Of a stretch of DNA of 52,054 nucleotides, positions 42,361 through 51,420 are shown one piece after another. Position numbers and translations under genes: made by a program. The number at the start of each line of letters is the position of its first letter. The stretch's first letter is position 1. The notes under the pieces are model-generated. The model did no database searches. It was not told where the DNA came from and saw nothing but the letters and a program-made list of their open reading frames with translations. Origin of the DNA: CAYNLK01 sp964398055. Its GTDB lineage: Bacteria > Chloroflexota > Anaerolineae > 4572-78 > J111. The DNA lies in NCBI GenBank assembly GCA_964398055.1, contig CAYNLK010000042.1:1-52054 (forward strand), given 5' to 3'.

Positions 42361-43596
42361 GTGAGCGGATTCGACATTCTATTAGCCTTGACAGAGCAGT
42401 TTTCCGGTGAGGAGATCACGCTGCATCGGGAGCGCTGTCTGAACGCTCGCTTCCGGGCGGTGGGTTGCACCCGCTGCGCTGACGCCTGCCCGGCCGGGGG
42501 CGCCATTGTGGTTACGAATGGTCAGCCGGCTCTCCATAGCAAGGCCTGTGTTCATTGTGGTCTTTGTCTCCACCATTGCCCCACCGGAGCGTATACCCAA
42601 CCCGACGCCCTGGCTGATAAGTTGGTCAAGACGGTGGCGGCTTTGCCGGCCGGCCCAATAGATTTGATCTGTCCCTACCATGCCAGTCCCGCGTGCGGTT
42701 CCGCCCCGCAGGCTGTCCAGGTAAAACGTTGCCTGGCGGCCCTGTCTCCGGCCACACTGCTCGAACTGGCTACCCAGGGGCGAAAAATCTGGTTGGATGA
42801 TACCTGCTGTAGCGGCTGCCCCCTGGGAAAAATCCATTCTACTTTAGCGCAAACGGTTGCTGAAGCTAACGGCTGGGCCGCTCTGCTCGACCAAGCTGTC
42901 CCGGTCAGGCTACGGACCGGGCAAAACGATCCCCCATCACCAATAGACCGGCCTGTTTACGAGGCCGACCGTCCCCCCGTCTCACGCCGTAGCCTGTTTA
43001 GCTTATTTAGGCAGGCCGGACAGGAAAGGGCAGCAGCCAACGAACCGGTGGAGTTGGTGAAGAGCGGCAAAGCGACGCCGGTTTCCGAGCGGTTGCCCCA
43101 ATCCCTGCCTTACCAACGCGCCAGGGTGCTGCAAATTCTTGAACAGAAATCTCCAAATCTCCAACTCGCAGGGCAGGTGTCTCCAACTCCCCCCACGGCC
43201 ACCCTGCCTATCGTTGACGTAGCTATAGATCCGGCCCGCTGCACGGCCTGCGGCTTGTGTGCTCGCTTTTGTCCGAGCGGCGCCCTGAAGTTTATAACTG
43301 TGGACGACCAATTTGCCCTGCTTTTTCAGCCCAAACTGTGTTTAGGGCAGGTTTGTGACATTTGTGTGTTAGCCTGCCCTGAGCAGGCCGTCGTTACCGG
43401 GCCGGCTGCGGTTTCAGCCGTTTTGCTGGCCAAGAAGCCATTAATTGTTGGGGCATTGGCAAAATGCCAGAAATGTAGTGAACCAATTGCTAAAGGGCCG
43501 GATTTGCCGTCAACCTGTTTTGCCTGCCGTTTCCAGAATACAACCAGCAACTTATTCCAATCTCTGCCGGCCAATAGCAGTATGATCAGCAGTTGA
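42361..43596 (+). CDS. Multi-cluster ferredoxin (polyferredoxin)
   Basis: A 411-residue soluble 4Fe-4S protein. Two N-terminal clusters use Cys26, 36, 39, 43 and Cys63, 66, 69, 73 (CVHCGLCLHHCP). A middle part has CCSGC near 144. A second ferredoxin-like pair follows near 295-340 (CTACGLCARFCPSGA, CDICVLACP). The end has CQKC and CFAC, which look like a zinc ribbon. The layout recalls 4Fe-4S proteins of the molybdo-enzyme and hydrogenase world such as NapF. It starts at GTG 42361. It probably delivers cytoplasmic electrons to one of the maturation steps. Confidence 0.82.
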   Translation: MSGFDILLALTEQFSGEEITLHRERCLNARFRAVGCTRCADACPAGGAIVVTNGQPALHSKACVHCGLCLHHCPTGAYTQPDALADKLVKTVAALPAGPIDLICPYHASPACGSAPQAVQVKRCLAALSPATLLELATQGRKIWLDDTCCSGCPLGKIHSTLAQTVAEANGWAALLDQAVPVRLRTGQNDPPSPIDRPVYEADRPPVSRRSLFSLFRQAGQERAAANEPVELVKSGKATPVSERLPQSLPYQRARVLQILEQKSPNLQLAGQVSPTPPTATLPIVDVAIDPARCTACGLCARFCPSGALKFITVDDQFALLFQPKLCLGQVCDICVLACPEQAVVTGPAAVSAVLLAKKPLIVGALAKCQKCSEPIAKGPDLPSTCFACRFQNTTSNLFQSLPANSSMISS

Positions 43597-43796
43597 CCCC
43601 GGCAGGTCACGCCTATTTTGGCCCCTCCCTGCGTTTATGATAAAATAACGACCTGCTATTGCTTTCAATTGACTCAGGGTTCAACAGGGGTCTACTGAAT
43701 TGTTCAAGTTGCGGACCTTATCTCCATTTTCTATCAGGCGCAGCCCAATGATTGGCAAGGCCAGCAAAGCTCCAATTTATTTAGCGCATCTATTCT

Positions 43797-44090
43797 TTGG
43801 GCAATTACCGGTGGGTTGCTTTAGCATCGTGCCCCTTTTTGTTCGGATGGTTCATCTTTGCAGTTGTTCAGGCCGGGTTCAGCCTGATAGTTCGCGGGTT
43901 GAACCGGATTGCGTCCTCTCTGGCAGCCTATTTTCCATCAGCTACCAAATCCCACAACATCCTTGAAGAAACTGGGGGGCGCGCGCCGATGAGGTCGCGA
44001 CCGTCCATACCAGCCTTGCGCCGGACTCGGCCCGTCGTTGCCAGGGTCGGTCAGGTTTGCTTATGTGCTTCAGGAGGTATTGAGTTATGA
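43797..44090 (+). pseudogene. Possible frameshifted membrane-protein remnant
   Basis: One frame gives ALASCPFLFGWFIFAVVQ followed by RGLNRIASSLAAYF, a credible membrane segment with a basic flank. The preceding helix (ILWAITGGLL) lies in another frame and is closed by TAG. The C-terminal half is arginine-rich and not protein-like. The nearest start is TTG with no ribosome site. A decayed gene is more likely than a functional one. Confidence 0.3.
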
Positions 44091-44233
44091 GTTCGTTCCA
44101 TTTCAAATTTGCGGCGCCCATCGTCTGGCTTTGTCTGTTGTCTAGTGTTTGCCCGACCATTGATTTCCAGTGCGAGCCACCGTTCTACAGTGTTCACTTT
44201 TCCTACGAGATAACGTTTCAAAAAGTAAAATGA
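44087..44233 (+). CDS. Possible small protein, 48 residues
   Basis: ATG 44087 follows AGGAGGT by eight bases, the strongest ribosome site in this stretch. The product has a hydrophobic N-terminus (FAAPIVWLCLLSSVCPT), perhaps a signal, and two cysteines after it. No family is recognised, and the surrounding DNA looks decayed, so translation is uncertain. Confidence 0.25.
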   Translation: MSSFHFKFAAPIVWLCLLSSVCPTIDFQCEPPFYSVHFSYEITFQKVK

Positions 44234-44441
44234 ACTGGCCGACAACCGGCCAGGGAACCACACCATGCTAAAAGTAACCTCATCGCAACATAATTGAGCT
44301 GAACATTCAATCTTATGGCGCTCCCGCCGGAAATATTCGGCAGCTAACTTAACTCAACCTCAGCGTTATCTACAGGCAAACGGATATGACTGGCCTGGAA
44401 GCAATGCTCTAGCAGGGACAACCGGTAATGAACCGATAAAT

Positions 44442-45548
44442 CTAAGCGTACAGACGGTAAAAGCGGAAAAAGAAGTTGTCGATGGGCAGGACCTCAACCT
44501 GGCGGAAGCCGGCTTGCTCGGCGTAGCGGCGCAGCGTGTCGGTCCGCATAACCGTACCGGTGCCGGTGGCCGGCTGATCGGCCAGCCCGACCGGCAGGCA
44601 GTGCAAGACGCTCCAGCCATACATCATCCACTCGACCTCGTTGCCGGTAGGGGTGAAGGTGTCGCCCACCCGCTCATCGACGATGATGACCGCCCCGCTG
44701 CCATTCACCAGCCGGCGCATAGTACGCAGCGCCCCAACCGGATCAGACATATCGTGCACGCACTCAAACGCGGTCACCAGGTCGTAAGTCCCGGCCAGAG
44801 TGGAGTCGCCCGCATCGCGGACGTGGAACTTGACCCGGCCGTTCAGGTTGGCCGCTTGCAGGTTGGCCCGGGCCAACTCGATTGACGGCGCGTCCAGGTC
44901 ATAGCCATCGACCTGCACTTTGGGATAGGCCAGGGCCAGGCCAATGCTCGACCAGCCGGCGCCGCAGCCGATGTCGGCCACCCGGGCCGGCGGGTCGGCC
45001 TGTAGCCGGGCGTGCAGGTCGGCGATGGCGGGCAGCCAGACCTGCCCCAACTCTTGCAGGAACATTGCCCGGTTCATGTTGGCCTGCCCCTCGCGGAGGT
45101 CCTGACCGTAGTCGGCGTAGGGCACCCCGCCACCGTGACGGAAGGCGTTGATGACGGCATGGATTGGGTGAGCCGCGCCGACGGCGAGTTGGGCCAAGGG
45201 GGCCAGATAGCTCAGGCTGTCTCGTTCGGCCAAAACTTCGGCGTGAGGCGCGGGCAGCCGGAAGCGACGGCTCATCGGCTCGGTTTGCGGATTCTCAACC
45301 ACCAGCACGCCGCTGACAGTTTGCTGTTCCAGCCATTCCCGCACATACCGCTCGTGGGCGCCGCTGCGGGCGGCCAGCTCAACCGAAGTCAGGGCCTCGC
45401 CGTTGACCAGGATTTGGTAAAAGCCCAGCCGGTCGCCGAGGTAGATGGTAAAAATGTCGAACAGCCCGGCGGTTGATTTTAGCAGCCGCTCCACAAAAGC
45501 GTCTCGCTGCTCTACTGGGTCATTGGCTAGAATTTGGGTTGCAGTCAT
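44442..45548 (-). CDS. Class I SAM-dependent methyltransferase
   Basis: A 368-residue protein. The first 110 residues form a winged-helix dimerisation domain (LTSVELAARSGAHERYVREWLEQ), as in O-methyltransferase-like enzymes; the catalytic Rossmann domain has VADIGCGAGWSSIGLA for S-adenosylmethionine and FECVHDMSDP as post-motif. It lacks the Cys set of ArsM, so arsenite methylation is not supported. The second ATG (45548) is preferred because AAGGAG abuts the first. It is the first - strand gene of this region and appears to stand alone. Confidence 0.85.
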   Translation of the reverse strand: MTATQILANDPVEQRDAFVERLLKSTAGLFDIFTIYLGDRLGFYQILVNGEALTSVELAARSGAHERYVREWLEQQTVSGVLVVENPQTEPMSRRFRLPAPHAEVLAERDSLSYLAPLAQLAVGAAHPIHAVINAFRHGGGVPYADYGQDLREGQANMNRAMFLQELGQVWLPAIADLHARLQADPPARVADIGCGAGWSSIGLALAYPKVQVDGYDLDAPSIELARANLQAANLNGRVKFHVRDAGDSTLAGTYDLVTAFECVHDMSDPVGALRTMRRLVNGSGAVIIVDERVGDTFTPTGNEVEWMMYGWSVLHCLPVGLADQPATGTGTVMRTDTLRRYAEQAGFRQVEVLPIDNFFFRFYRLYA

Positions 45549-45586
45549 CGTTGTCATCTCCTTTGCTCAATCTGAGTTCTTCATCT

Positions 45587-45760
45587 TTAGAATACCATGA
45601 GCCAAATTTTTTGAAACAAGCTCACTTGAAATGGCGTTGAAGATTGGCGGGATTGCGGTCGGCCAGCCAGAGCCTGGCGAACGAGCCGTTGCTGCTCGAT
45701 CCGACGCAGCAGGTCTCGCCGCTGTTCCTGCTTCACATTGAACTCTCCCCAGATGCCCAT
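45587..45760 (-). CDS. Small basic hypothetical protein, 57 residues
   Basis: The product starts MGIWGEFNVKQEQRRDLLR and continues with a basic amphipathic helix RIEQQRLVRQALAGR. Small proteins with this RRDLL/RLVRQA pattern occur often in Chloroflexota and Actinobacteria genomes without known function. AGGAG lies about seven bases before ATG 45760; the frame is open further upstream to 45793 without a better start. It lies upstream of the methyltransferase on the same strand. Confidence 0.5.
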   Translation of the reverse strand: MGIWGEFNVKQEQRRDLLRRIEQQRLVRQALAGRPQSRQSSTPFQVSLFQKIWLMVF

Positions 45761-45913
45761 TTTTCCGTCTCCTGTAGTTGGACTTCTTAACAATTTATAA
45801 GGCCAGTATAGTGGAAAACTAGCTACTTTTGCCCTGCCAAACTACAGGTTAAGGGTTGGGTTTGTTAGCGATAGGGTTGGGTTGTGGGGTGCGTCCATAA
45901 TTTTAGGCAGATA

Positions 45914-46007
45914 AGGTGACCGGCACTTGCAGCACTAACTCCAGGCTATATTTCAGGGACGTGGATGGCAATTCTAAGCCAAAATTAGCTGGAAGTGCCG
46001 GTCACCT
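45914..46007. repeat. 94-base element bounded by perfect 15-bp inverted repeats
   Basis: AGGTGACCGGCACTT (45914-45928) and AAGTGCCGGTCACCT (45993-46007) are exact complements and enclose 64 bases without coding potential. It lies just after the end of the - strand ATPase-LuxR gene, so it may also slow or end transcription. Its size and ends resemble a small mobile or REP-like element. Confidence 0.7.
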
Positions 46008-46032
46008 AAAAATGAGGTTGGGTAGAGGTACT

Positions 46033-48735
46033 CTACGGGAGTAGGCTTAACTCTCTGGCGCGAGCCACGGCCTGGGTGCGAGTGCTGACATTTAACTTGC
46101 CATAGATCTGGCCGGTGTACCACTTGGCCGTACCTACGGAAATAATCAGCTCAGCGGCAATTTGCTGATTGGTCAGCCCCGCGGCGATAAGTTGGAGCAC
46201 TTCCAATTCCCGGTCGGTCAGGGGTTCGACCATGGCAGCGTTGGCCAGTTGCGCTGAAGTAGCAGCCGGCTCCTTGCCCCCTCGATTCTCAGGTTTGTCT
46301 GCGGCCATAACTCCAACCGGTTCAGCCAATTCGGCCAAAATGCGCCGCGCCACCCGGTCCAGCTCAAGCGCGTCTCCCCGCCCGGTGGCGGCCGCAAACA
46401 GGTCGGGGGAAACATCGGCCTGGTAGCGGGTCAAGGCCCGTTCGGACCGCTCTTGAGTCTCCCGGTCGCTGGCCGGATGGCGGCGAACTAAGGCCAGCAA
46501 CTCGAGGGCCTGTTCTACCCGGCCAGTTTGAACCCGCAATTCGGCCAGCTCAGTGATGATCGAGAGGGTCAAGGGCACAAAATGCATTTCCGTGGTGATC
46601 TGCAACGCCTCGTGGAAATAGCGCCGCGCTGCCTTATGGTCGCCTTCGGCGCAGTAAGCCACAGCCAGGCCGCTGAGCGAAGTAGCCAGGCCACCCCGGT
46701 CGTTGATTTCCCGGTAAATGGACAGGGCCTGTTGGTACAACCGTCTGGCTTCGACATAATTCTTTTGTAGCACGGCCACTTTGCCCAGGTGATTGAGCGC
46801 CACGGCCATGCCCTCCGGGTCATCAAACTCCTGCCTGATAGCATAGCTGGCCTGGTAATGCTGCCGGGCTTCGGCGTAATCGCCCATAACCCGAGCCACA
46901 TTACCCCACTCGTTCAGGCAGTAGGCCATAAACCAGCGTTCGTTGATCGCGGCCAGTAGCTCATAAGCTTGTTTGGCATACTGGTAGGCCCGCTCATACT
47001 CACCCCGGGCCGTAGCGGCGCCGGTAAGAACATAGTAAGCAAAGGCCAAATTGTGTTTGTCGTCATTGGCGACACTGGCCCGGCGCACCTGCTCACCAAA
47101 ATTAGACGCTTCTTCATAGTTTCCCCGAATGATGGCCAGGATGGCCAGGCCATTGCGCGGGTCGGTTCCTGGACCAGGTGGCGGCAGAGCTTGCCGGATT
47201 GAATAAATTTCTCGGCTGCGCTCGATCACCGTTCTGGCCGGCTCAAACTGGCCCAGCCGAATATGGAACCAACCCTGATAGACCAACAATTCAGCCAGGG
47301 CTAAATCACGCTCTGGGGTTGGTTCGAGCGTGTCAAGATGCTGCGTCGCCTGCGCCATCGCCTTGAAACCCTCGACAAAGCGGCTCTGATACTGGTAAAA
47401 CGCGTCCAAACTGCCGGTCATTTTTCGAACGGCCGCAACATTGGCCAGCTCGATGGCCCATTGCCAGGCGGACCGGATATTCTCGAGTTCGGCTTTTATT
47501 TCGACCACAGCTTCCCGTTGGCGCACTCTCAACACATCATCGGCCCGCTCGGCCAAAAAGTCGGCGTAATAGGTGCAATGGTAATCGTAAACCCGGGCCA
47601 CATCTTGGGGCGATTGAACCAGTTGTTCAGCCGCATATTGGTGGAGCAGTTCGTGGATTTGATAGCGACCAGCCGGCTCCGGTCGCAGTAGCGACTTATC
47701 CACCAACGCCGACAGGGTAGCCAGCGACGCGCCGGCAATGCGTTCAGCCGCCCGGCGGTCAAAGCTGCCCCGAAAGACGGATAAGCGTTGAAAGACATCC
47801 CGCTCATGTTGGCTCAACAGTTGCCAGGATTGCTCAAACACCGCTCGCATACTGCGCTGTCGATCCGGCACGTCGCGGCGGCTGGAGGTCAAAAAATCGA
47901 TGTTGCGCCGGATTTCGGCGGCAATTTGGGCGCACGACAGGGTTTTGGTCCACGCCGCGGCCAGTTCAATGGCCAAAGGCATCCCTTCAACCAGTCGGCA
48001 AATGCGGATAACCTCTGCCTGCTCCTCAGTCAGGGAGAAATCCCGGCGCACCCGGCCGGCCCGCTCCCTAAACAGTTGCACCGCGCTATAGGCTTCCAAA
48101 TCAGGCTCAAGGTGGTCATCTATTGGAACCGGCAGACCGGGCACGGGGTAAAGCCACTCGTGCTGCAAGTTGAGCAGTTCCCGCGAGGTGACCAGGAGTT
48201 TGAGCGCCGGCGTGGCCTCGATGATTTCGGTGAGGAGTTCCGGCCCACCCGCCGCGGGGGAGAGCAACTGCTCAAAATTATCGAGCAGCAGCAGCATCTC
48301 TTTGTCGCGCAGATAGTTGAGCAACTGGCGGCGCGGCGCTTCCGGTCCGGATAAGGGCAAGCGCATGGTATCGGTTATGGCGGTAATGAGAAAATCGTTT
48401 GCTTCAACCGATTGGAGGGGGACGAAGTAGACGCCGTGGGCAAAGTCGGCTGCCATCTGGCCGGCCGTTTGAATGGCCAGGCGCGTTTTGCCCGCCCCGC
48501 CGGGTCCGAGCAAGGTCAGCAAACGGCAGGTCGGGTCGGCCAGCAGGCGGGTAATCTCGGCCAGCTCCTCCTTCCGGCCGATGAAGGGGGTAAGTTGTTG
48601 GGGCAGATTGTTCAGTCCACCCAGCGGTTGATCAGACTGCGGCTTCAAGGCCAGCTCCCCTCTGGTAACTTCGGGCACAACAGGTATGGCTGATGGAGTG
48701 GTGGTGAAGAGGTAGTTTAAAGGGTTGTCGATCAA
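46033..48735 (-). CDS. STAND-type ATPase-TPR-LuxR transcription regulator
   Basis: A 900-residue regulator of the large MalT/AfsR-like class. An NB-ARC-type ATPase has Walker A LLGPGGAGKTRLAI and Walker B EMLLLLDNFEQL; a tetratricopeptide region follows (about residues 480-740, for example NHLGKVAVLQKNYVEARRLYQ); a C-terminal LuxR helix-turn-helix contains LTDRELEVLQLIAAGLTNQQ. These proteins bind a ligand through the repeats and switch on ATP. TTG 48735 with GGTGGAG is the best start; TTG 48798 is an alternative giving 921 residues. Its targets are unknown; neighbouring genes are divergent or on the same strand. Confidence 0.88.
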   Translation of the reverse strand: MIDNPLNYLFTTTPSAIPVVPEVTRGELALKPQSDQPLGGLNNLPQQLTPFIGRKEELAEITRLLADPTCRLLTLLGPGGAGKTRLAIQTAGQMAADFAHGVYFVPLQSVEANDFLITAITDTMRLPLSGPEAPRRQLLNYLRDKEMLLLLDNFEQLLSPAAGGPELLTEIIEATPALKLLVTSRELLNLQHEWLYPVPGLPVPIDDHLEPDLEAYSAVQLFRERAGRVRRDFSLTEEQAEVIRICRLVEGMPLAIELAAAWTKTLSCAQIAAEIRRNIDFLTSSRRDVPDRQRSMRAVFEQSWQLLSQHERDVFQRLSVFRGSFDRRAAERIAGASLATLSALVDKSLLRPEPAGRYQIHELLHQYAAEQLVQSPQDVARVYDYHCTYYADFLAERADDVLRVRQREAVVEIKAELENIRSAWQWAIELANVAAVRKMTGSLDAFYQYQSRFVEGFKAMAQATQHLDTLEPTPERDLALAELLVYQGWFHIRLGQFEPARTVIERSREIYSIRQALPPPGPGTDPRNGLAILAIIRGNYEEASNFGEQVRRASVANDDKHNLAFAYYVLTGAATARGEYERAYQYAKQAYELLAAINERWFMAYCLNEWGNVARVMGDYAEARQHYQASYAIRQEFDDPEGMAVALNHLGKVAVLQKNYVEARRLYQQALSIYREINDRGGLATSLSGLAVAYCAEGDHKAARRYFHEALQITTEMHFVPLTLSIITELAELRVQTGRVEQALELLALVRRHPASDRETQERSERALTRYQADVSPDLFAAATGRGDALELDRVARRILAELAEPVGVMAADKPENRGGKEPAATSAQLANAAMVEPLTDRELEVLQLIAAGLTNQQIAAELIISVGTAKWYTGQIYGKLNVSTRTQAVARARELSLLP

Positions 48736-48965
48736 CTTGACTCCACCAATGTCGTCAACCCTTCGGTTGCAGCAGCGAAATCGACAAATGACAGGCAAGA
48801 GGGATAGATTGAATTATACGTGCAAGTCGCGGAGAAGCCAAGTTTTTTGGGGGTCAGAGGAAATCGCCCTGGGGTGGTCAAACTTCTAATGAAATTACTT
48901 TCTTATTCCGCAACACATCACGGACATAAGTCAGACAGGCTTGAATATCTTCAAGTTCCAATTCT

Positions 48966-49790
48966 TCAGGCTAACAATGCCGGCGAAGCGATATCATATA
49001 CCGCCCGATAGTAGGCCAGCAGCCGTTGCTCGGCGCCCGGGTCGTTCACCACCCCGGCATAAGGAAGGATCGTCCCCTGCCAGCCCTGGTCGTGCCAGCG
49101 AGCGCCGCCCGGCAAGGGGTGATCGACCAATTTTTCCTTTTCAAAGGGCCACGGGTTGGCGTAGAAGTAGATGGGTTCGCCGGGATAAAAGCCAAAGTTG
49201 ATCTGGGCGGGCAACTCCTGCATCTCGCCCTTCTCCTCATGCTGCACCAGCCGCGTTCCAAACCATTCAAAGGCGATATCAAAGCCGTGCGGCCACAGTT
49301 GCACCGGGCCAACCTGACCCTGCAAACTCGCCCGATGTTGCTTCAAAATCTTATTGGCGCTCACCAAGGCGGTGAGAAATCGCTCCGCCGCGGCGGGATC
49401 GTACAAACGCGGCTCGTCATTCTCAAATTTTTGGCGGGCATAGTCGCCGCTCAACCCCAGCTCGGCGACCGCGGCCAATACTTGATCGCCCAGCGCCGTG
49501 GCTGACGTTCTCTGAGTCATGCTCCAGCGCCGTTCAACCCCACGGCTGGCGACCAGCCCGATGTCGTGCCGGCGCAGGTCCATTTTTAGTAAAAAGGTCC
49601 CACCCCCAGGCAACGGGATAGGGTCGGTGGCCAACCCATCCGGCTGAACTTTCAAGCTGATGTGCCACCACTTGGGGTGGAACTGGGCGTGCGCCCGCGG
49701 CACCACACCGATGACATTGCTGTAAAGATGTAACGTCTTGCGGGTTGGTTCCCAGCCGGCCAGGGGCGGGAAACTGGTATCATTGGACAT
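48966..49790 (-). CDS. DUF5996-family protein
   Basis: A 274-residue protein matching the DUF5996 family: LHLYSNVIGVVPRAHAQFHPKWWHISLKV and GTFLLKMDLRRHDIGL at the start and FYANPWPFEKE near the end. Family function is unknown; conserved Trp, His and Glu suggest an enzyme fold. ATG 49790 is chosen over the upstream TTG because GGAGG lies six bases before it. It is divergent from the trans-sulfuration gene with a 171-base gap. Confidence 0.82.
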   Translation of the reverse strand: MSNDTSFPPLAGWEPTRKTLHLYSNVIGVVPRAHAQFHPKWWHISLKVQPDGLATDPIPLPGGGTFLLKMDLRRHDIGLVASRGVERRWSMTQRTSATALGDQVLAAVAELGLSGDYARQKFENDEPRLYDPAAAERFLTALVSANKILKQHRASLQGQVGPVQLWPHGFDIAFEWFGTRLVQHEEKGEMQELPAQINFGFYPGEPIYFYANPWPFEKEKLVDHPLPGGARWHDQGWQGTILPYAGVVNDPGAEQRLLAYYRAVYDIASPALLA

Positions 49791-49961
49791 ATTTTCCTCC
49801 AAATGTTGATATCATTACATTAAAGTTAAGACGAGGTCTTGGGGAAATATCTTACCTGCACAGGGTCATTCCAAAGGTTTCAGCCATTTGCCCAATCCGT
49901 TCGGCTGGCCTAAATTAGAGCGCGGCCATTTGGCCTAAACATACCAAGAGGTGAAACTCTG

Positions 49962-51083
49962 ATGAAGTTAGAAACACAAGCGATTCACGCCGGCCACCAG
50001 ATCGACCCGGCCAGCAGCGCGGTGATGCCGCCGATCTATCTATCAACCACCTTTGAGCGACAGCCGGACGGCAGTTACCCCCACGGCTACAACTACTCTC
50101 GCCATGGTAACCCCAATCGCCACGCCCTGGAGCAGTGCCTGGCCGCCCTGGAAGGCGGCGTCGATGCGGCTGCCTTTGCCTCCGGCTCTGTGGCGATGAT
50201 GACCGTTCTCCAGGCCCTCTCGCCCGGCGACCATGTCATTGCCCCGGATGATCTCTATTTCGGCATCCGCCAACTCTTGCAAGACATTTTCATGCCGTGG
50301 GGCTTGCAAGTTTCCTTTGTCGATACGACCGCTCCCGGCCAGGTTGAGCAGGCGCTCCGGGCCGAAACCAGGCTGATCATGATCGAGACGCCGTCGAATC
50401 CGTTGATCAAGGTCACCGACATCCGGGCGACGGCCGGGCTGGCTCACCAGGCCGGCGCTTATCTGGTTTGTGACAACACCATCGCCACGCCGGTGCTGCA
50501 ACGTCCCTTTGACTTTGGGGCCGACTTGATTGTTCACGCCACCACCAAATATTTGGGCGGACACAGCGACGTGCTCGGCGGCGCAATCGTCGCCAGAGCC
50601 GAATCCGACCTGTGGGAAAGAATCAGGCACATTCAAAAAGTTGGCGGGGCGGTGCCGTCGCCGTTTGAGTGCTGGCTCACCCTGCGGGGCATCCAAACTC
50701 TGCCGTATCGGGTGCGCGCCCAGGCGGAGAATGCGCTGAAAATAGCCCAATTTCTGGCCAGCCATCCGGCAGTGGAGCGAGTCCATTATCCCGGCCTGAA
50801 CAGCGCCGTGGGCCACCAGATCGCCCGCCAACAGATGAGCGGTTTTGGTGGGCTGTTATCGTTTGAGGTGAAAGGGGGACAGGCTGAAGCAATGGCGGTC
50901 GCTGCCAGGGTCAACCTTATCACCAGGGCGACCAGTTTTGGCGGCAGCCACAGCTTGATCGAGCACCGCGCTTCGGTGGAAGCGCCGGGCAGCACCACCC
51001 CGGCGAGTCTGTTGCGGTTGTCTATCGGCCTGGAAAATGGGGATGATTTGATGGCCGACCTGGCTCAGGCGCTGGCGGGTTAA
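49962..51083 (+). CDS. Cystathionine gamma-synthase/lyase-type PLP enzyme
   Basis: A 373-residue Cys/Met-metabolism PLP enzyme. YSRHGNPNRHALEQCLAALEGG contains the phosphate-binding Tyr and Arg; FASGSVAMMTVLQAL holds the cofactor; Lys196 in HATTKYLGGHSDVLGG forms the Schiff base; SFGGSHSLIEHRAS is the C-terminal signature. It could synthesise or cleave cystathionine or release H2S; exact specificity is not readable. In this thiol-rich region sulfur supply is plausible, but the gene is 6 kb from the main cluster. AAGAGGTG precedes ATG 49962. Confidence 0.9.
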   Translation: MKLETQAIHAGHQIDPASSAVMPPIYLSTTFERQPDGSYPHGYNYSRHGNPNRHALEQCLAALEGGVDAAAFASGSVAMMTVLQALSPGDHVIAPDDLYFGIRQLLQDIFMPWGLQVSFVDTTAPGQVEQALRAETRLIMIETPSNPLIKVTDIRATAGLAHQAGAYLVCDNTIATPVLQRPFDFGADLIVHATTKYLGGHSDVLGGAIVARAESDLWERIRHIQKVGGAVPSPFECWLTLRGIQTLPYRVRAQAENALKIAQFLASHPAVERVHYPGLNSAVGHQIARQQMSGFGGLLSFEVKGGQAEAMAVAARVNLITRATSFGGSHSLIEHRASVEAPGSTTPASLLRLSIGLENGDDLMADLAQALAG

Positions 51084-51109
51084 CCCAACTTGAACGCCCA
51101 AAAGATCCA

Positions 51110-51392
51110 AGAAACCGTCTAAAAATTCTTAACAATCCACAGATAGACACAGATGAACTCAGATAAGCGGTTCTTTGGGATTTTCCGTGGTGTACCCCAA
51201 TATGTAGAGGTGATCCCTTGTGGTCGCCCTGGGCAGGCACAAGACCTGCCCCTACACCACGGAAATTCTGGAAGAACCCCAAAAAAGTTTTCGCCGGGAT
51301 TAGAGAATTTGGGAATTAAAATTAGGCATCTGTGAAAATCTGTGTGAATCTGTGGATAAAAAATTACCCCTTATCTCTTTTAGACAGTTTCT
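51110..51392. repeat. Nested inverted-repeat element of about 283 bases
   Basis: Three sets of inverted repeats lie in order. The ends, 51110-51124 and 51378-51392 (AAACCGTCTAAAA against TTTTAGACAGTTT), match 14 of 15. The next arms, 51135-51154 and 51338-51357 (ATCCACAGAT core), match 18 of 20. The inner arms, 51169-51194 and 51253-51278 (CCGTGGTGTA core), match 22 of 26. A central hairpin, GGGCAGG with CCTGCCC (51231-51251), completes the fold. There is no gene inside. It fits a MITE-like or snap-back element and fills the gap after the PLP gene. Confidence 0.75.
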
Positions 51393-51420
51393 AAAGGTTT
51401 CCAACATCTTTAGGGTCTGG

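Larger units (their letters stand above)
43597..44441. other. 845-base stretch without a clear gene
   Basis: The stretch begins with a possible promoter (TTGGCC, 17 bases, TAAAAT at 43641) and a hydrophobic reading (43797-44090) that looks like a decayed membrane protein: LFGWFIFAVVQAGFSLIVRG is plausible in one frame and ILWAITGGLL in another, with a stop between. Downstream coding potential is low, apart from the small ORF at 44087. No tRNA or RNA gene was recognised. Confidence 0.5.

Noticed and set aside
44442..45548. Methyltransferase as arsenite methyltransferase ArsM
   Set aside because: It lacks the conserved arsenic-binding cysteines and has a winged-helix dimerisation domain instead.
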